Assembly: GCA_030737875.1 (NCBI GenBank) | Contig: CM060912.1 | Coordinates: 458,246,310 to 458,310,309 of the forward strand | DNA: 64,000 bases | Reading direction: 5' to 3' | From: Allium sativum | Lineage: Eukaryota; Streptophyta; Magnoliopsida; Asparagales; Amaryllidaceae | Shown: piece after piece, positions 1-12,371 of the stretch | Layout: each line of letters begins with the position of its first letter | Position numbering within the stretch: the first letter of the stretch is position 1 | The notes under the pieces: model-generated | Told to the model about the DNA's origin: nothing | Seen by the model: the letters and a program-made list of their open reading frames with translations, nothing else | Database searches by the model: none | Made by a program: the position numbers and the translations under genes

Positions 1-928
1 ACAAGTACGTTCCAACCTATAGCCCTTGCTAGATCATAGGTTGATGCTATGGTCGTAGTATCGAGATACTATATCTTCTACTCTGGATCGTTGCCGCTCG
101 AAGAGGTTATAAATGGTATATAGATGTCAAATCTCAAGACCATGGCCACGAAAAGCACTTATACTGTATACGCAATATCGTTTGGAATCGTATATCATAT
201 ATTCTATTCATCGCGTCTTAAAATCATCGAACAATTCTGTAAAATTACCATCCAAATTCAAAGTATCATCATGATCAACTTTGACCTTATTGTCATCTCA
301 ATCCGTCGACACGCCCTACTAGTCTCTTTAAAATTTCTTGATTTTGGAAGAAGCATCGAAGTAGGTATCGCATGGGCAAAAAATCAAAGTACTACAAAGC
401 CTACCAAAATTTTCCAAATGATAGCTCTTGAAAAATGATGAACATTGGTTCAAACTACGTCTCAATCCGAGTTCGTATGCAAAAGATATTGGGTTTTGAA
501 ATTTTGATTGAGGTTGATCGACAAAATTCGAACAACAGACGATTAAACGTCCAAACTGCAATTCAGACATCTAAATTTTAATGTCGGAGGTTTGAATGAT
601 GTTTCAGTCGTGTGAAATCCCCTAAAAATACACTAGTTCTTTTCTATTTGGCCCAGGATCTTATTCAGATACTAAATTTAGACATCTAGATGTCCGATAT
701 GTGCAAAAGTTATCTCAGATATCCATGATTTTCAATTCATAACTCCAAATGACTTGCGTTTCTTGCCTTGTGATCGTGGCGAAATTATCTCCAATCTGGA
801 GATTTCAAATCACGAATTTACATAATTTTTTAATTTCTTTTCTTAAACCGCTTTCGACGCATGGCTCTGTATGAACGAGATTCCTTGCATGACCAGCGTC
901 CATCTTGATGAATTCACGTCCTTGTTAT

Positions 929-1052
929 GTCAATTAACATTCACGTAAGTACTATTTCATACTTTGTTATAAGTCAATTAACATTCACATAAGTACTATT
1001 TCATACTCTGTTATAAGTCAATTAATATTCACATGAGTACTATTTCATACTT
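929..1052. repeat. 44-bp tandem repeat, about 2.8 copies
   Basis: A unit beginning GTCAATTAAYATTCAC and containing AGTACTATTTCATAC starts at 929, 973 and 1017, an exact 44-bp period with few mismatches. The third copy is cut short. No coding potential. Confidence 0.85.
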
Positions 1053-1279
1053 GATAAGAATGATCTTGAGGCTATGAATCAATTTTCCGACCATTCAAGT
1101 TTAACTACATCAACTATAAATGGATTACTGCTTAACATCCTACTTATCACCAAAAAATCAACATTCAAATAATACAACTCAATTCATACCGAACATCTTA
1201 TCACACCAAGTTATACAATTTATACTTAATTTTTTTTTAACTAGATCTTTTCAATAAAAGTCTAACCTCATTTTCTATT

Positions 1280-1745
1280 ATTTTATAAAATCGTTCCATT
1301 ATTTTATAAAATACATTTCTAGCTTGGTAGTCATTCTAAGCTTTTATAACACTTCATTTCTTCATTAAGTATCCATTTCATAAATATTTTATAAAACCTT
1401 ATGATTATTTTATAAAATAATTTCTTCATGCTATTTTATAAAATTTTCTTCATTTATTATATCCTTTTATATTAGAGTAAGGATCCACAACCACATTAGT
1501 TAGCACATAATGTAGCACTCGGTATCAAACAAAATATATCATACTATTTCATAAAATACATAATTTATAATTTTCAAACAATCTCATACTATTTTATGAA
1601 GTACACTATTTTATAAAATATATCTTTTATACTATTTTATAAAACATCTCTTGCTATTTTATAAAATATCTTGTTATTATTTTACATAAAATTATACTAT
1701 TTTATAAAATATATTATTTCACAAATCTTCCATTTTATAAGATAT
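1280..1745. repeat. Iterated TTTTATAAAATA tract
   Basis: The short palindromic word TATTTTATAAAATA and close variants recur more than a dozen times at irregular spacing. It looks like a degenerate AT-rich satellite or low-complexity region and could act as a matrix-attachment-like or fragile segment, but that role is inference. Confidence 0.6.
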
Positions 1746-2471
1746 GCCATTCACTTGTAAAAACTTTTTCTTTACTTGAATAATATGTATAAGCACTAGT
1801 TAAGCCTCTAAACACTTTAATAATAAGTGCGGAGCCTAAAGCTAACTTAATTTGCTTACTAACAGACTAACAGTTGATATGTAATGTACATAATATATCA
1901 CCAGATTAGCCTCTGATCCATCATGGATGATCATTCAAGTAATTTAAAATTCATTTTAGAGCTTACAAACTTTTATAAATTTGGTAATTATGGTTCTAAA
2001 CAACTAACTAGCTAATATAACCATGTCTGCAATATGAACATAAGCCCAAAGCAAAGAAAATATTTTCTGACACTTTATACAACTCCATAATCATAAATAC
2101 ACAAATTAATGAAGTTTAACAAGTAAATATATTTAGACAATCACTCCACTTACATCTTTCCAAACTACCAAAACCCAAAACCAAGCGTTCTTTAAAGTTG
2201 AGATCTAGCTTCAAATTTCGGTCATATTAATTTCTTTGTGTTACATGAGGAACGAGTAAAGGGGAATTATGGTGATTTTAGTTCAAATTTGAAAATTTCT
2301 ATTTGAGTATGAATCAATGATATGATTAAGGGGTAATTAGAGAAGAGGAAGACAGAGTGTTAGGTGAATGAAAATAATGGAGTTAGCTAACTTATAAGCT
2401 AGCTTATGGTCCTTAACCCAACATTCAATTTTCATTCCTTTCCAAAAAGCATTATTCACTGTAAAAACTAA

Positions 2472-3235
2472 TTGACTCCAAATATAACCAAATTTATACA
2501 AGTTATTTTCCCAATGGAAAGGCAGTCTGAACTATGGTTGTTTCGGTTCTTAACCCGTTTGTTTTTAAATTCGAATACAATGCGTGTTTCGTTAACTAAT
2601 GACTTAATATTTAAATATCATGTCGTTAAAAATGCGGGGTATTGCAGAAGACCTTCGTATTCATGTCCAACTCGCCCATCATCATCAATGTTGTATTTGA
2701 ATAGTTACTACATTCAATTGCATGAGTTTGTCATAGCTTTGCGCACTCCATTTTTGTTATCTTCTTTTGTCCCGTATGCCTCAACGACATATCTTAGACA
2801 AACAACGATAGCTTATGGCGATCAAATTATCGGACTTGCACCAATTGATCGATATGCGATATTTTGGTTATATGGGAAGATAATTAAAGGAGACAAGATG
2901 GTGGAATTGGAGGGACGCATAGAGGTATAAACATGTCAGACCGGACCGGTTGAATGTGTGTTCGTGTTTCATCCTATAAAAGATTCAGACAAACAAGGAC
3001 TATACAGTGTTTATGTTCAGATGTTCGTATGAGCCGAAAAATGAACGGACAATGTTTGAACAATAAAAAACATTAAACATTTTCGAACAGACATTTGTGC
3101 ATTTTTCTTGTCCTGAGTCGTGTTCTAAATAAAAAGCGTACGAACATGAATTGGGACGCCTTACAGTCTCGGATCAATTCATGCATTGGACAATCGTATA
3201 AAATTTACACCCCTAGTTGGAGTAGAAGTGGCATG
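2472..3235. other. Intergenic DNA with an unassigned 152-codon frame
   Basis: An open frame of 152 codons (2472-2930, +) runs here but shows no signal peptide, domain or plant-gene codon pattern I recognise, so I do not call it a gene. The remainder is ordinary AT-rich sequence. Confidence 0.4.
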
Positions 3236-3297
3236 GTTATCACGGCGGTAAGTCGAGTCGAGTCGATAGAGGTCCAATTAGTCGACTAGTGGACTAG

Positions 3298-3343
<46 letters not shown>

Positions 3344-3817
3344 GAAATTTCTAACTAATACATATGGATAAAATTCAAATATGTACTGACATACCTCATT
3401 GGCCGCAATATGAAGTGATTTTTCCGCTTGTACCTGGTTGCAAAATGGTAAATCATATTTCATGTTGAATCTGGTTGCTCAGCTTTTGTTTTTTCCACTT
3501 GTACTTGGCTACATATATGCAGATCCAAAGATATTATATGAAAAATATATTTCGAGTTCATCATTTTAGGGTTCGAGGCTTCCAAATCGACTTCCATAAC
3601 GACTTTCAAAACTCAAATCTAGACTTTCAGTGCAGATCGAGTTCGAGTTCATCATTTTAGGGTTTCAAATCGACATGGAGACTTCAATTTAGGGTTCCGA
3701 TTTGAGTTCAATTTCTAGGGTTTCAGTTCAGTCGACGTTTGGCAAGTCGACGTTTCATGTCGAGGCTTCAATCTCGACTAGCTGACTAGTCGACGACTAG
3801 TCGAGCGCCGTAATAAC
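3236..3817. mobile_element. Short non-autonomous DNA transposon-like element
   Basis: The 582-bp segment has imperfect terminal inverted repeats: the left end reads GTTATCACGGCG and the right end is its reverse complement with one change (GTTATTACGGCG). Just inside both ends are iterated GTCGA/GACTAGTCGAC words, a subterminal repeat style seen in some plant hAT-like non-autonomous elements. A (TA)n run lies at about 3300-3339, and GAGTTCATCATTTTAGGGTT is repeated inside. There is no transposase. The target duplication is not clear, so the superfamily is a guess. Confidence 0.55.
3300..3339. repeat. (TA)n microsatellite
   Basis: A perfect AT dinucleotide run of about 40 bp inside the 3236-3817 element. 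Confidence 0.9.
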
Positions 3818-6612
3818 AGTGAGAAGTGGTACATATAGGAGAATGTTATATACGTTCTACTTATTATGCATATGAAATTTATACAATTGAATTAAATTTT
3901 ATGTGAGTGAACCATTAGTATATAAACCTATTCCTAATAGATTGACGACTGATCGTAAGATATCGTATTCAAATCATAAGTAATCATATAAAAGCTACAA
4001 ATGATGAATTAGTGCCAAGCAAACTTTGATTTGGTATGGTATGTGAGTGTGTCATTGATATGGTCTATGTTTATTCCATATCGAAACGGATCATTGCATC
4101 CAGAGCTGGAGTTATGAACTTTTAATCATAAAATCGACTCAGTTGTTAGATTGTAAGTTCATTCCATACCGAAGGTGATGGGAATAAGGTTATGCCATCC
4201 TTATTATTAGAAGATGTCTACTCAACTTATGTAAATCAATATCGAGTTTCCATATGGGTCCATATGTCGTTACATTTTACATAGGTTCAGGAATTGACAC
4301 AGAAGGACCTGTTCCGTCTTATTAAACTAGCCGTTGGCATCACATTTGTTCGGTAAGTCCGATGCCAGAGCAGCAATTCAACGACTTCATGGAAGGGGAT
4401 CATGAATTGGTACTTCAGATATGAATTAGTTTATATACAACTTGTACAAAATAGAAGTGATTGTTTTTTGGTGACTGAATTTATAAAGGTTTAGTACATC
4501 TTACCTACTGTGTCCCCATGAAACTGGCTGTGATGTAAGGAGATTTACCTATTGTATTTTGGGGTATAAATATGTTAGAATGCTACATTGAGTGAGTGTA
4601 GATGTTGTGTATTTAACTTGAAGTTTGTTGTGCACTTTTTTAGTATAAGTTTTAAAACAATAAATTGTATGTTTGTTAAATAATTTGCTATTAGATATTT
4701 TTTTGAGATAGAAATATGTTATTGGTTTTGAGATAGAAATATGTATAGTGCCATTATTTTCTGTAATGTTGTGGTAATTGTATGTTTTGTCTGTGGATTT
4801 TAAAGTACCAAACTAGTCGTATATTACTGAAACATTTGCTTCTAGTTTAATTGTTTTTTCATAGTTATTATATGATGGTTTATCTAAATGATACAGATGA
4901 TTAATGATTAAATTTGTTGCTATTAAGAACAATTTTATTTTCCTATGTTAGAAAATTCTCAACAAACTTGATGGATGTATGAATACTCTGAATTGAAGAT
5001 GGCTGGTTATATTAGCACTCCACCTTTTTCTTAGTCCTTAGCAAAAAAGAGTGAAATCACTTTTACTGGTTGTTATGAAAACCGGAAATTATAAACCAAA
5101 CAAGTTTATATGTAATTTCCAATTTTCAAATTGATTTCCCAAAGGTTTTTGAAATCTTACCGGTCATTATGATTTATGAAAACCGAAAATTATAAACCAA
5201 ACAAGGTCTTAAAATTTTGGATGACAGTTTTCTTTTGGTATTCTTAGGATTTAAAACGTGTACCAACCACAAAACCAAATCGTCCAAGTACTTTCTTTTT
5301 GGAACTTTGTGATGACATAAGTTTATGTTAAAGTCTACATTACTTTATCATCAAATTTTGATATAAACAAAATGAGTTGCTAACTACAATTAAAATCTAA
5401 TAACATTATGATGAACTACTTAATTTGAGTGAATCACATGCTTATTTGTTTGAAAAGGTGAATGTTTAAGGGTATTTTTGTCAAACACAAAAGGTAGAAG
5501 ATAAATTATTGATTCCGTTTTTCATTGTAAATCTTTGTCCGTATATGCCCCTGTGGTTTTTTGTGTGTGTGTTTAGGGGGGGGGGGGGGGTGGGGATGTG
5601 AACTTGGGTTCAACAAATTGGAATAGATGGCATGCAATACAAAATCTTAACAGTTTCTAAAAATCCACAACAGTTTTTTTTTTTTCATGCATTGAAATAA
5701 TACTTTTCCGTTATGTCAAATATAGAGCATTTGTCTGGTTAGACAGTAAAAGAAGCCAACTTAAATTGTGATGGCTTAAGTTATTAGCATATGTGTGTAA
5801 GGGGTCTTCATGGTCCAGGATAACTTATGTATCATTCATAGTTACAAGAGACCTTTTGTAGTACCGGCAAGCCAGATGCCCAAGGGAGTCTGGGGTGGAG
5901 AATTTGTAATATCCATATAGATCTGGTAAATGCAAAAGATTTCCTACCTTCAGGGAAATTTATGACTTTTTTTAATGCTCAACAGTTAGTATAATGATAC
6001 GTAATTATATATGCAACTTATGAAACATCATCAAAATAGTACGCAAGTTTCTGAACTTGTTGAACATTTAGAAGGTAAATTTCAGTAGATTACTAATTGA
6101 TAAATTCAATTTGAATGATAGCATATATTATTAACATCTTCGCATTATCGGTTTAAAACAGTAATTTTATGTAGCCTTTGGAAGTTTTGAATCATTCAAT
6201 CGAAATTATAAGCATAATCAACATATAAATTAAGCTTCAGTATTGCATGAAAGTAGTAATGCTTAATATATTTGTTATAATGATTTCTTTTGAAAGTTGA
6301 CTATGGAGCCTTTGAAAGTTTTTGAATCATCACAATTATCAATTTGAAATTGTAAGCGTATCAACCTGCAATTGGGTTGGAGTTTATAATAAGATGCAAG
6401 AAGCAATAAAAACAAAGAAATATATGTTTGCTTCAAAACATATTTTATTTCCTTAATATTTCTTACAATGTCATGTGTGACTTTCAGGCTGACTGAGGGA
6501 GTAAATCAGTACATGAGCTTTCTGAACACTTGGACAATTATCAGTAAATTACTGATCAACTTACTCAAGTTAATTGATTATAAGCATATCTTTGCTCATT
6601 ATAATATGTAAA
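3818..6612. other. Intergenic DNA with a possible small-gene 3' end
   Basis: Mostly AT-rich and noncoding. At 4287-4351 an AG-bounded open stretch ending at a GTAAGT donor-like site reads as coding-like protein (includes TQKDLFRLIKLAVG), and the next stretch to about 4410 could be a following exon. I cannot assign a family, and it may be a gene relic. A 15-base G run sits at 5576-5590, and two copies of an approximately 32-bp word (TTATGAAAACCGRAAATTAT) lie near 5074 and 5174, suggesting a small decayed transposon. Confidence 0.35.
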
Positions 6613-7226
6613 TGTTTTAAACCATGGTTTGAGATTTCGTCCGGCACGCCGGAATCCTGGCCATTCCGACTCGATTCCGGCGTTGACCGGAACGGAATTT
6701 GTTTTAAAAACCGTTCCATGATCGACGAGACAAAATCAGTTCGCAGTCACTTAGTGCGGCTTTCACTTGCAAAGGAAGCCAAAGATTCAAGCATCCATCT
6801 TTTACACTCTATTGATTTTAGGGTTACTTCGGTTCCAAGCAAAAAAGAGGAAAATATGAGCATTGACGGATGGGTTAGAGGGAGGAGAAGACAAATGAAA
6901 ACGGGGAAAGCTTTAATAACAAAGTCGGCTATGGAGCAAATAAGAAGTGGAACATTTTAAGGGCTACAGCAAAATACAAAATTTAGTTGGGCCATTTTGT
7001 TGATGGGCTTTGACTTGTTCATTTTTCTATTAGAAATTGACTTTCAACACATAAATGAAGGGAAGTAGAAGATATAATTACAGTTATATCAATTTATTTT
7101 GTTTACAAAGAGGTCAAAATAACATGGAACCCGAAACCGGAATTTCCGATACGGAAGCGAAATTTCAAAATTTTCTGGTGACCGGAATGGAACAGAAAAC
7201 CGGAATTTTTAACCGTGGTTTAAACA
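6613..7226. mobile_element. Non-autonomous element with CCGGAA-rich inverted ends
   Basis: The left end reads TGTTTTAAACCATGGTTTGA. The right end, read in reverse complement, is TGTTTAAACCACGGTTAAAA, giving an imperfect terminal inverted repeat of about 20-25 bp. Both ends continue into CCGGAAT/ATTCCGG-rich subterminal sequence. A 128-codon frame that starts just outside the element (6574) and ends inside it (6960) has no recognisable transposase motif. The element lies upstream of the first visible U2AF65 exon, probably within its first intron. Family unassigned. Confidence 0.55.
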
Positions 7227-7467
7227 TTATACATGTGAAATGGTTAGAATTGTGTGGAGCTTTGGAAAAGAAAAAAGAACTAGTTGTCAATAATTTGAAA
7301 CATGGATAGACCTCTGAACGATTTTGAATAATTTGTTGCGCATTTCGCTTATGTTATGATGATGATCACAACTGTACTACATTTTTACTTCAGTCGTGTG
7401 AAAAATGCTTATTTGTATAATTTAGCACTCATTTTTCTTTGGACTTCACTCACTATCTTTATTACAG

Positions 7468-7706
7468 CAAAATTCTCGTGATTTTGAAGGAGGGTCCTCA
7501 AGAAGCAGAGAGAGGGATAGAGACAGAGATAGAGACCATCATATAAATACAGAAATTGAAACAGATAGGGACTTTGAAAAGGATCGATCTAAAGACCGTG
7601 ACCGTAATCATCGAGACAATAGAGACCGGGATAGAAGTGGTAGGAGGGATAACCATCGAGCTCGAGATGGTGATCATGATCAACACCGCAGTCGTGACCG
7701 TGATAG
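7468..7706 (+). CDS. U2AF65: U2AF65 exon: RS/RD-rich arm, first part
   Basis: Follows TTTATTACAG and ends before GTATATG. The 79 codons plus 2 nt read as Arg-Asp/Arg-Ser-rich sequence (RDRDRDRDHH, RSKDRDRNHRD), the low-complexity arm that contacts the branch-point region in this family. It opens in phase 0, so a coding exon must precede it. Confidence 0.9.
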
Positions 7707-10700
7707 GTATATGCATCTGAAGGACGAAATTGACTGTTTTTCTACTATACACATGCTGAAATACTTTTCTATCATTTCGATTTTACCTTTTTAGTTTTTA
7801 ATAAACCTATTTGCTTCAAAGGGTGTGCCTTTTTAGTTATTGAAAAGGCATGTCTTGGTACTATTTACAATATCGCTTGTATAATGATTATTTTAGTTGG
7901 TTGCCTATATTCCTTTGGAAGTTTAAGGCTTGTCTGATTATTTTGAAAGTTTGAATCGGAGGTTGCTAAATGGAATATCATCTTGGATAATGGGGTTCAT
8001 TTTATAAGCAGAAACTTACAATTTTTTTATTTCAATGAGGGAATAATCCATGTTAGTTGAATGATAGTGTTTTTTTGGACCAAAACATCCTTCATGTAAT
8101 ACACTGTCCGGAAGTTTAATTTTTAATATAAAAACAATTTTTGAAAAAAAAAAATCAACAGAATTGAATACTTTGAATTCAGACAAGCGAAGATTAAATT
8201 CAGAAACAATATTTCAAGCTTTATAACTTTCTTAATGATAAAATATTTCTTTTTTTGAATATTTTTTAAATTTTCAATAGGAAATCAAATTCAGTTCAAT
8301 CCATGTGAATCAGTACAAAATGCAATTCAGTATGATTATGATACCGTAGGCTCAACTTGGTTATCGATAAAAAAAGTAGGTCTTTAAACGGATACTTCTG
8401 CATGCAGATAGTGTCGTGTCCGCGTCCACATTTGAAATCGGTTTCAAATATCATATATTTGCATACTTATTTGAAATCAATTTGAGATATCGAATATCCA
8501 CAGATACAGACATATATCGGATAATTATCCTATCTTCTGACGATTGATAAATCGAGAAACTTTTAATAATAGTTGTAATATATTCCATGTCTCACCTTTT
8601 TTGTGTCAGCGTGAACTATCAGAATTGTCCATTTATAATAGATGTTATCAGAACTTAATGTCACTTAAAAATAAGATCTAATAATTAATCTTTCTTTAAA
8701 AAAATCAAAACGTCTCTCTATAAATATTAGTCACTCAAAAATAGGATATAACAAATAAACTTTCTTTACAATTTTATTTTTTACTGATTAATGATGTAAA
8801 TAAAAAAATTATGCTAACAAAATTTAGATGTTGCAACGTAGAAATAAAAATTCAAATTAATTACACATGATTTTAACATAGAAATTTGGTTGAATATTTG
8901 TGCAAACTATTTTCTTTTGAATGTGTTAAACACGTGGAATTGAATAAAACATTTCATGCACGAAGAGTTTGCCATCATCACATGCGAAGTTCATACCGTG
9001 ACGCTCGTGTGAATATTTTTTTGATTTAACATTTTTTTTTCAATCTCATCGATTATTAAAGTGTGAAAAATAACAAATAAAATGATAATAAATAGTTTTG
9101 AGCAATTAATATGTATTAAATTCATATAATACAAATTATTAGCTTAATAAAAAATAATCACATGGTTATTGTTGTACTAAAATACACAAAACATCGACTG
9201 TAATTCTCGTAAAATCGAATCAGTAATTTTTGGGTGTCGTATCCACATCCATATTCATATCCATTTTTTTGGATACTGGATATTTATCTGCCTAGAGAAA
9301 ATATGCAATTTTCTTCATCTTGCTACTCATCCAAGACTATGGTATACTTTTGTTTTGATTATAGAACCAATGAATTTAATCCAAATTGATTCTGTCGTAT
9401 CAAGAATGAGATTTTATTAGAACTGTCCAAATTTGGGTCATCCTTCGAATCCATATCATGTACAGGAAGGGGCTGGACGTTCTTAATAGCTGGTGCTTAA
9501 GGGATATGTAGCAGGAAGGGGCTGGATGTTCTTAATAGATGGCTATGAGCAAAAAATAATGGGTATCCAGGCATCATATAATGCCTGCCTCTCACAATTT
9601 TTTTTTTTTTTTTTTATGGTGATACCGTCAACTGCTGATTCTAGCAAACTTTTGATTTGCTTTTGACTACATGGAAGCTTGATGATTTTTTCTCAATTTC
9701 TTTGAGACGTGCTTTTGCTTGTTTTGATTCCGTCTCATGAACAATTGGTTTTTGAGGTTGCTCTTGTTATCTGAAAATAGTTCCGTCGATCTCATTGGAA
9801 AAATTCGGTGCAAAAATGGATCAATGTCCGAGTGTTAACCTGGGTAGCTAGTACCTCTTGCAAACTAGGGAAGCTATTTCGGCCAGTTCACAGGGGATTC
9901 CCAGTTTCCAGTTAAAAATTCAATTTTAAAGCAATTTGGAGATTTAAATTAAAATACGAACTCAGTTCTTCTATGTTACTTGTTTTTTTTTTTTTTTTAA
10001 AATACGACTAATAATAAGAAATCAGAAGCTCCTTTTGTTAATTTTTATATTTTAGAAGAATTCAAGATCAATACAATCACAGTTGTTTTCTTCAAGTTTA
10101 AAATTTTAAATACTCTGTTGAAGCAAACATCGATTCGGGATTTTAGAAAGAACATGAAAATTAAAATATGGTTATTTGGGCATAATTAAAAAGAAAATTA
10201 AACTAGATTGATAACTGAAAAGGATTAAATTAACAGTTTCGGTGTTTCCCCTCTTCTGTACTGACTACTGATTGATAGTCCTTCGACTATTCCCTTAGAC
10301 ATGTCTTTGCTGAGGTAAAATAATAAAGAGCAGTTCATGTAAAGTGAAGTGCAAGCATGAGACCATCTACTTTGTAACACTTTTCCTTGCAATTTATTGT
10401 TTTCCTGTTTACTTCCAACCTGTGCATTACCAAAGGAGGTCTGTTCATCAGGATCGTTGACTAAGAAAAGAAATTGGACAGTGCTATGATTTCCGAGTTT
10501 TACCCCTGCTCTAATTAGTTTGGCTGCATTGTAATGTAATACACAGTGTAGTGTGACTGTCAGTTTATGTTGACATATATCTGGTGTTCACTTTTAGTTG
10601 GAGAATACTTCATGTCTTTGCAAGTTCAAATTTATCTTTTACTGCTGTTGAAGTATGAACTATTTATGGATGGGGCTTATAACTAAATGTAAAATGTACA

Positions 10701-12117
10701 ATTTAGACGTCTAGTTGATTTTGCAATTTTTACGAGTTGCATGTGTAAATCTCTTGATCTAATAATGTGTGATGTTTATTTTTATATGCTATATTCAACA
10801 GTCTTTAATTTAGAGCCAGTATTGTACACAAGATGGAAACTGTGATGATTTATGGGCAGTTGTAGAGCTGTCTATAACCTTTTTTAAAACCCTATTCTTG
10901 TTATTTGCCTAAACTTCCTTGTTGGTATTACCAGGTGTTAAATGTTAATTGACTACATATAAACGCTTACAATCCTGTAGTTTCTTTAACTTACGCTTGT
11001 CAAAAATTTGATGACTTTCAGGCATCGAGATTATGACAGGAGCCGAGAAAACCGACTCAGGCATAGATCTCCATCAAAAGGTAGATCCAGTCATCGATCC
11101 AGATCTAACTCTCCTTCAAGGCTAAAAAGGTAGGAGTTACAGTGTCTGTTAACAGTTACACACTTCCCAATGCACCTTCCTACCACAGCGGTTTCAGATC
11201 TCGGATTTTGGAGAAAATCTCGGGTTCATATCTCGGCCAAAATGGGGGAGATTTGAAACGCTTATAACTAAAAACTCTGTTAAATGTCGGATCTCGGGCA
11301 AAATCTCGGATTTCTATCGCGGGAGAGATGAGTGAGATTTAAAAGTTTACCCCTGTTCACAGCTCGCTTTTAATCGTGTGTCTTCTGAGTTCTTGTAGGA
11401 AAAAGGATTCCCTTTATTGACAGACGTGTTATAACAAGGCTTTTTTTCGTGCTTCTTATGATGCTCACAACCTTACCGTATTGGCTTTTTGCTTTTAAAT
11501 GTCCTGTACGATTTGTGCATGAATGAAATTTCTGTTTAATTTCAAAATTTGTGCGCATATGAATACTTCACTGTACATTGATGCCAAGTTTCAAAGTTAT
11601 CTTGCCTTGGACTGTAGCTTAACAAAATCTAGTTACTACATTTACGGAGTTACATTTTCTTACATAATAAAAGTAATTCAATAATTTTAAAAAGGAAGTA
11701 TTTGGTGCAAGTGAATTGAAAAGATGAAATTTCAAAGTTGTCTTGCCTTGCATCGTAGCTTAATAAAATTTAGTTACTAAATTTCCTGAGTTATATTTTC
11801 CTACATAATAAAAAGTGATAATTCAACAACTTTAAAATTGAAGTATTTGGTGCAAGTGAATTGGTAAGATGAAATCCCATACAGTATATTATTATTGGCA
11901 ATTTTGTGTTCAATATGATGTCTATTATTTTATTGACACAAAAAATAGATATAATTTGTGATACAATAAATCTCCACCATTGGATTGCCCCTGATTTCCA
12001 CCTCTTCATGTAAGGACAAAATGATCCAATGGTTGAGGTCCTGTATCCCTCATCTGTATCCAATTTTGTGCCTAGATAGCCGTCCCCTTAATGTGTGTGT
12101 GTGTGTATATATATATA

Positions 12118-12151
<34 letters not shown>

Positions 12152-12340
12152 GGAGGGTTCCACAGCACCCCTATTTCATGGCACCCCATTTGCCCCTTGG
12201 TAAGAACCACTCATTTATAATTAAATATGATAGTGGAAGGAGAGAGAGTTAGTGAAAAGAGAGAGAATGTGGAATGTGTGCTGGAAATCAAGGGGCTAAA
12301 GGGGTGCTGCACTGTTTGGGGGTGCACTTGATCCTATCCC

Positions 12341-12371
<31 letters not shown>

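Larger units (their letters stand above)
1..2471. other. AT-rich intergenic DNA, no gene seen
   Basis: No open frame here has a recognisable domain. The first 900 bp have moderate complexity and could be old retroelement sequence, but no LTR ends are visible. The rest is very AT-rich, with a 44-bp triple repeat at 929-1052 and an iterated TTTTATAAAATA tract at about 1280-1745, each listed separately. I looked for the missing first exon of the downstream U2AF65 gene and did not find it. Confidence 0.6.

Noticed and set aside
2472..2930. 152-codon frame on the + strand
   Set aside because: No domain, no splice context and no UTR-like flanks; AT-rich intergenic location.
5576..5590. G15 run, and the longer G run near 51722-51739
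   Set aside because: Homopolymers of this kind are common and prone to sequencing error; no function is supported.
6574..6960. 128-codon frame
   Set aside because: It straddles the edge of an inverted-repeat element and has no transposase or host-protein motif.
7498..7752. 84-codon frame on the - strand
   Set aside because: It is the antisense shadow of the RS/RD-rich U2AF65 exon.
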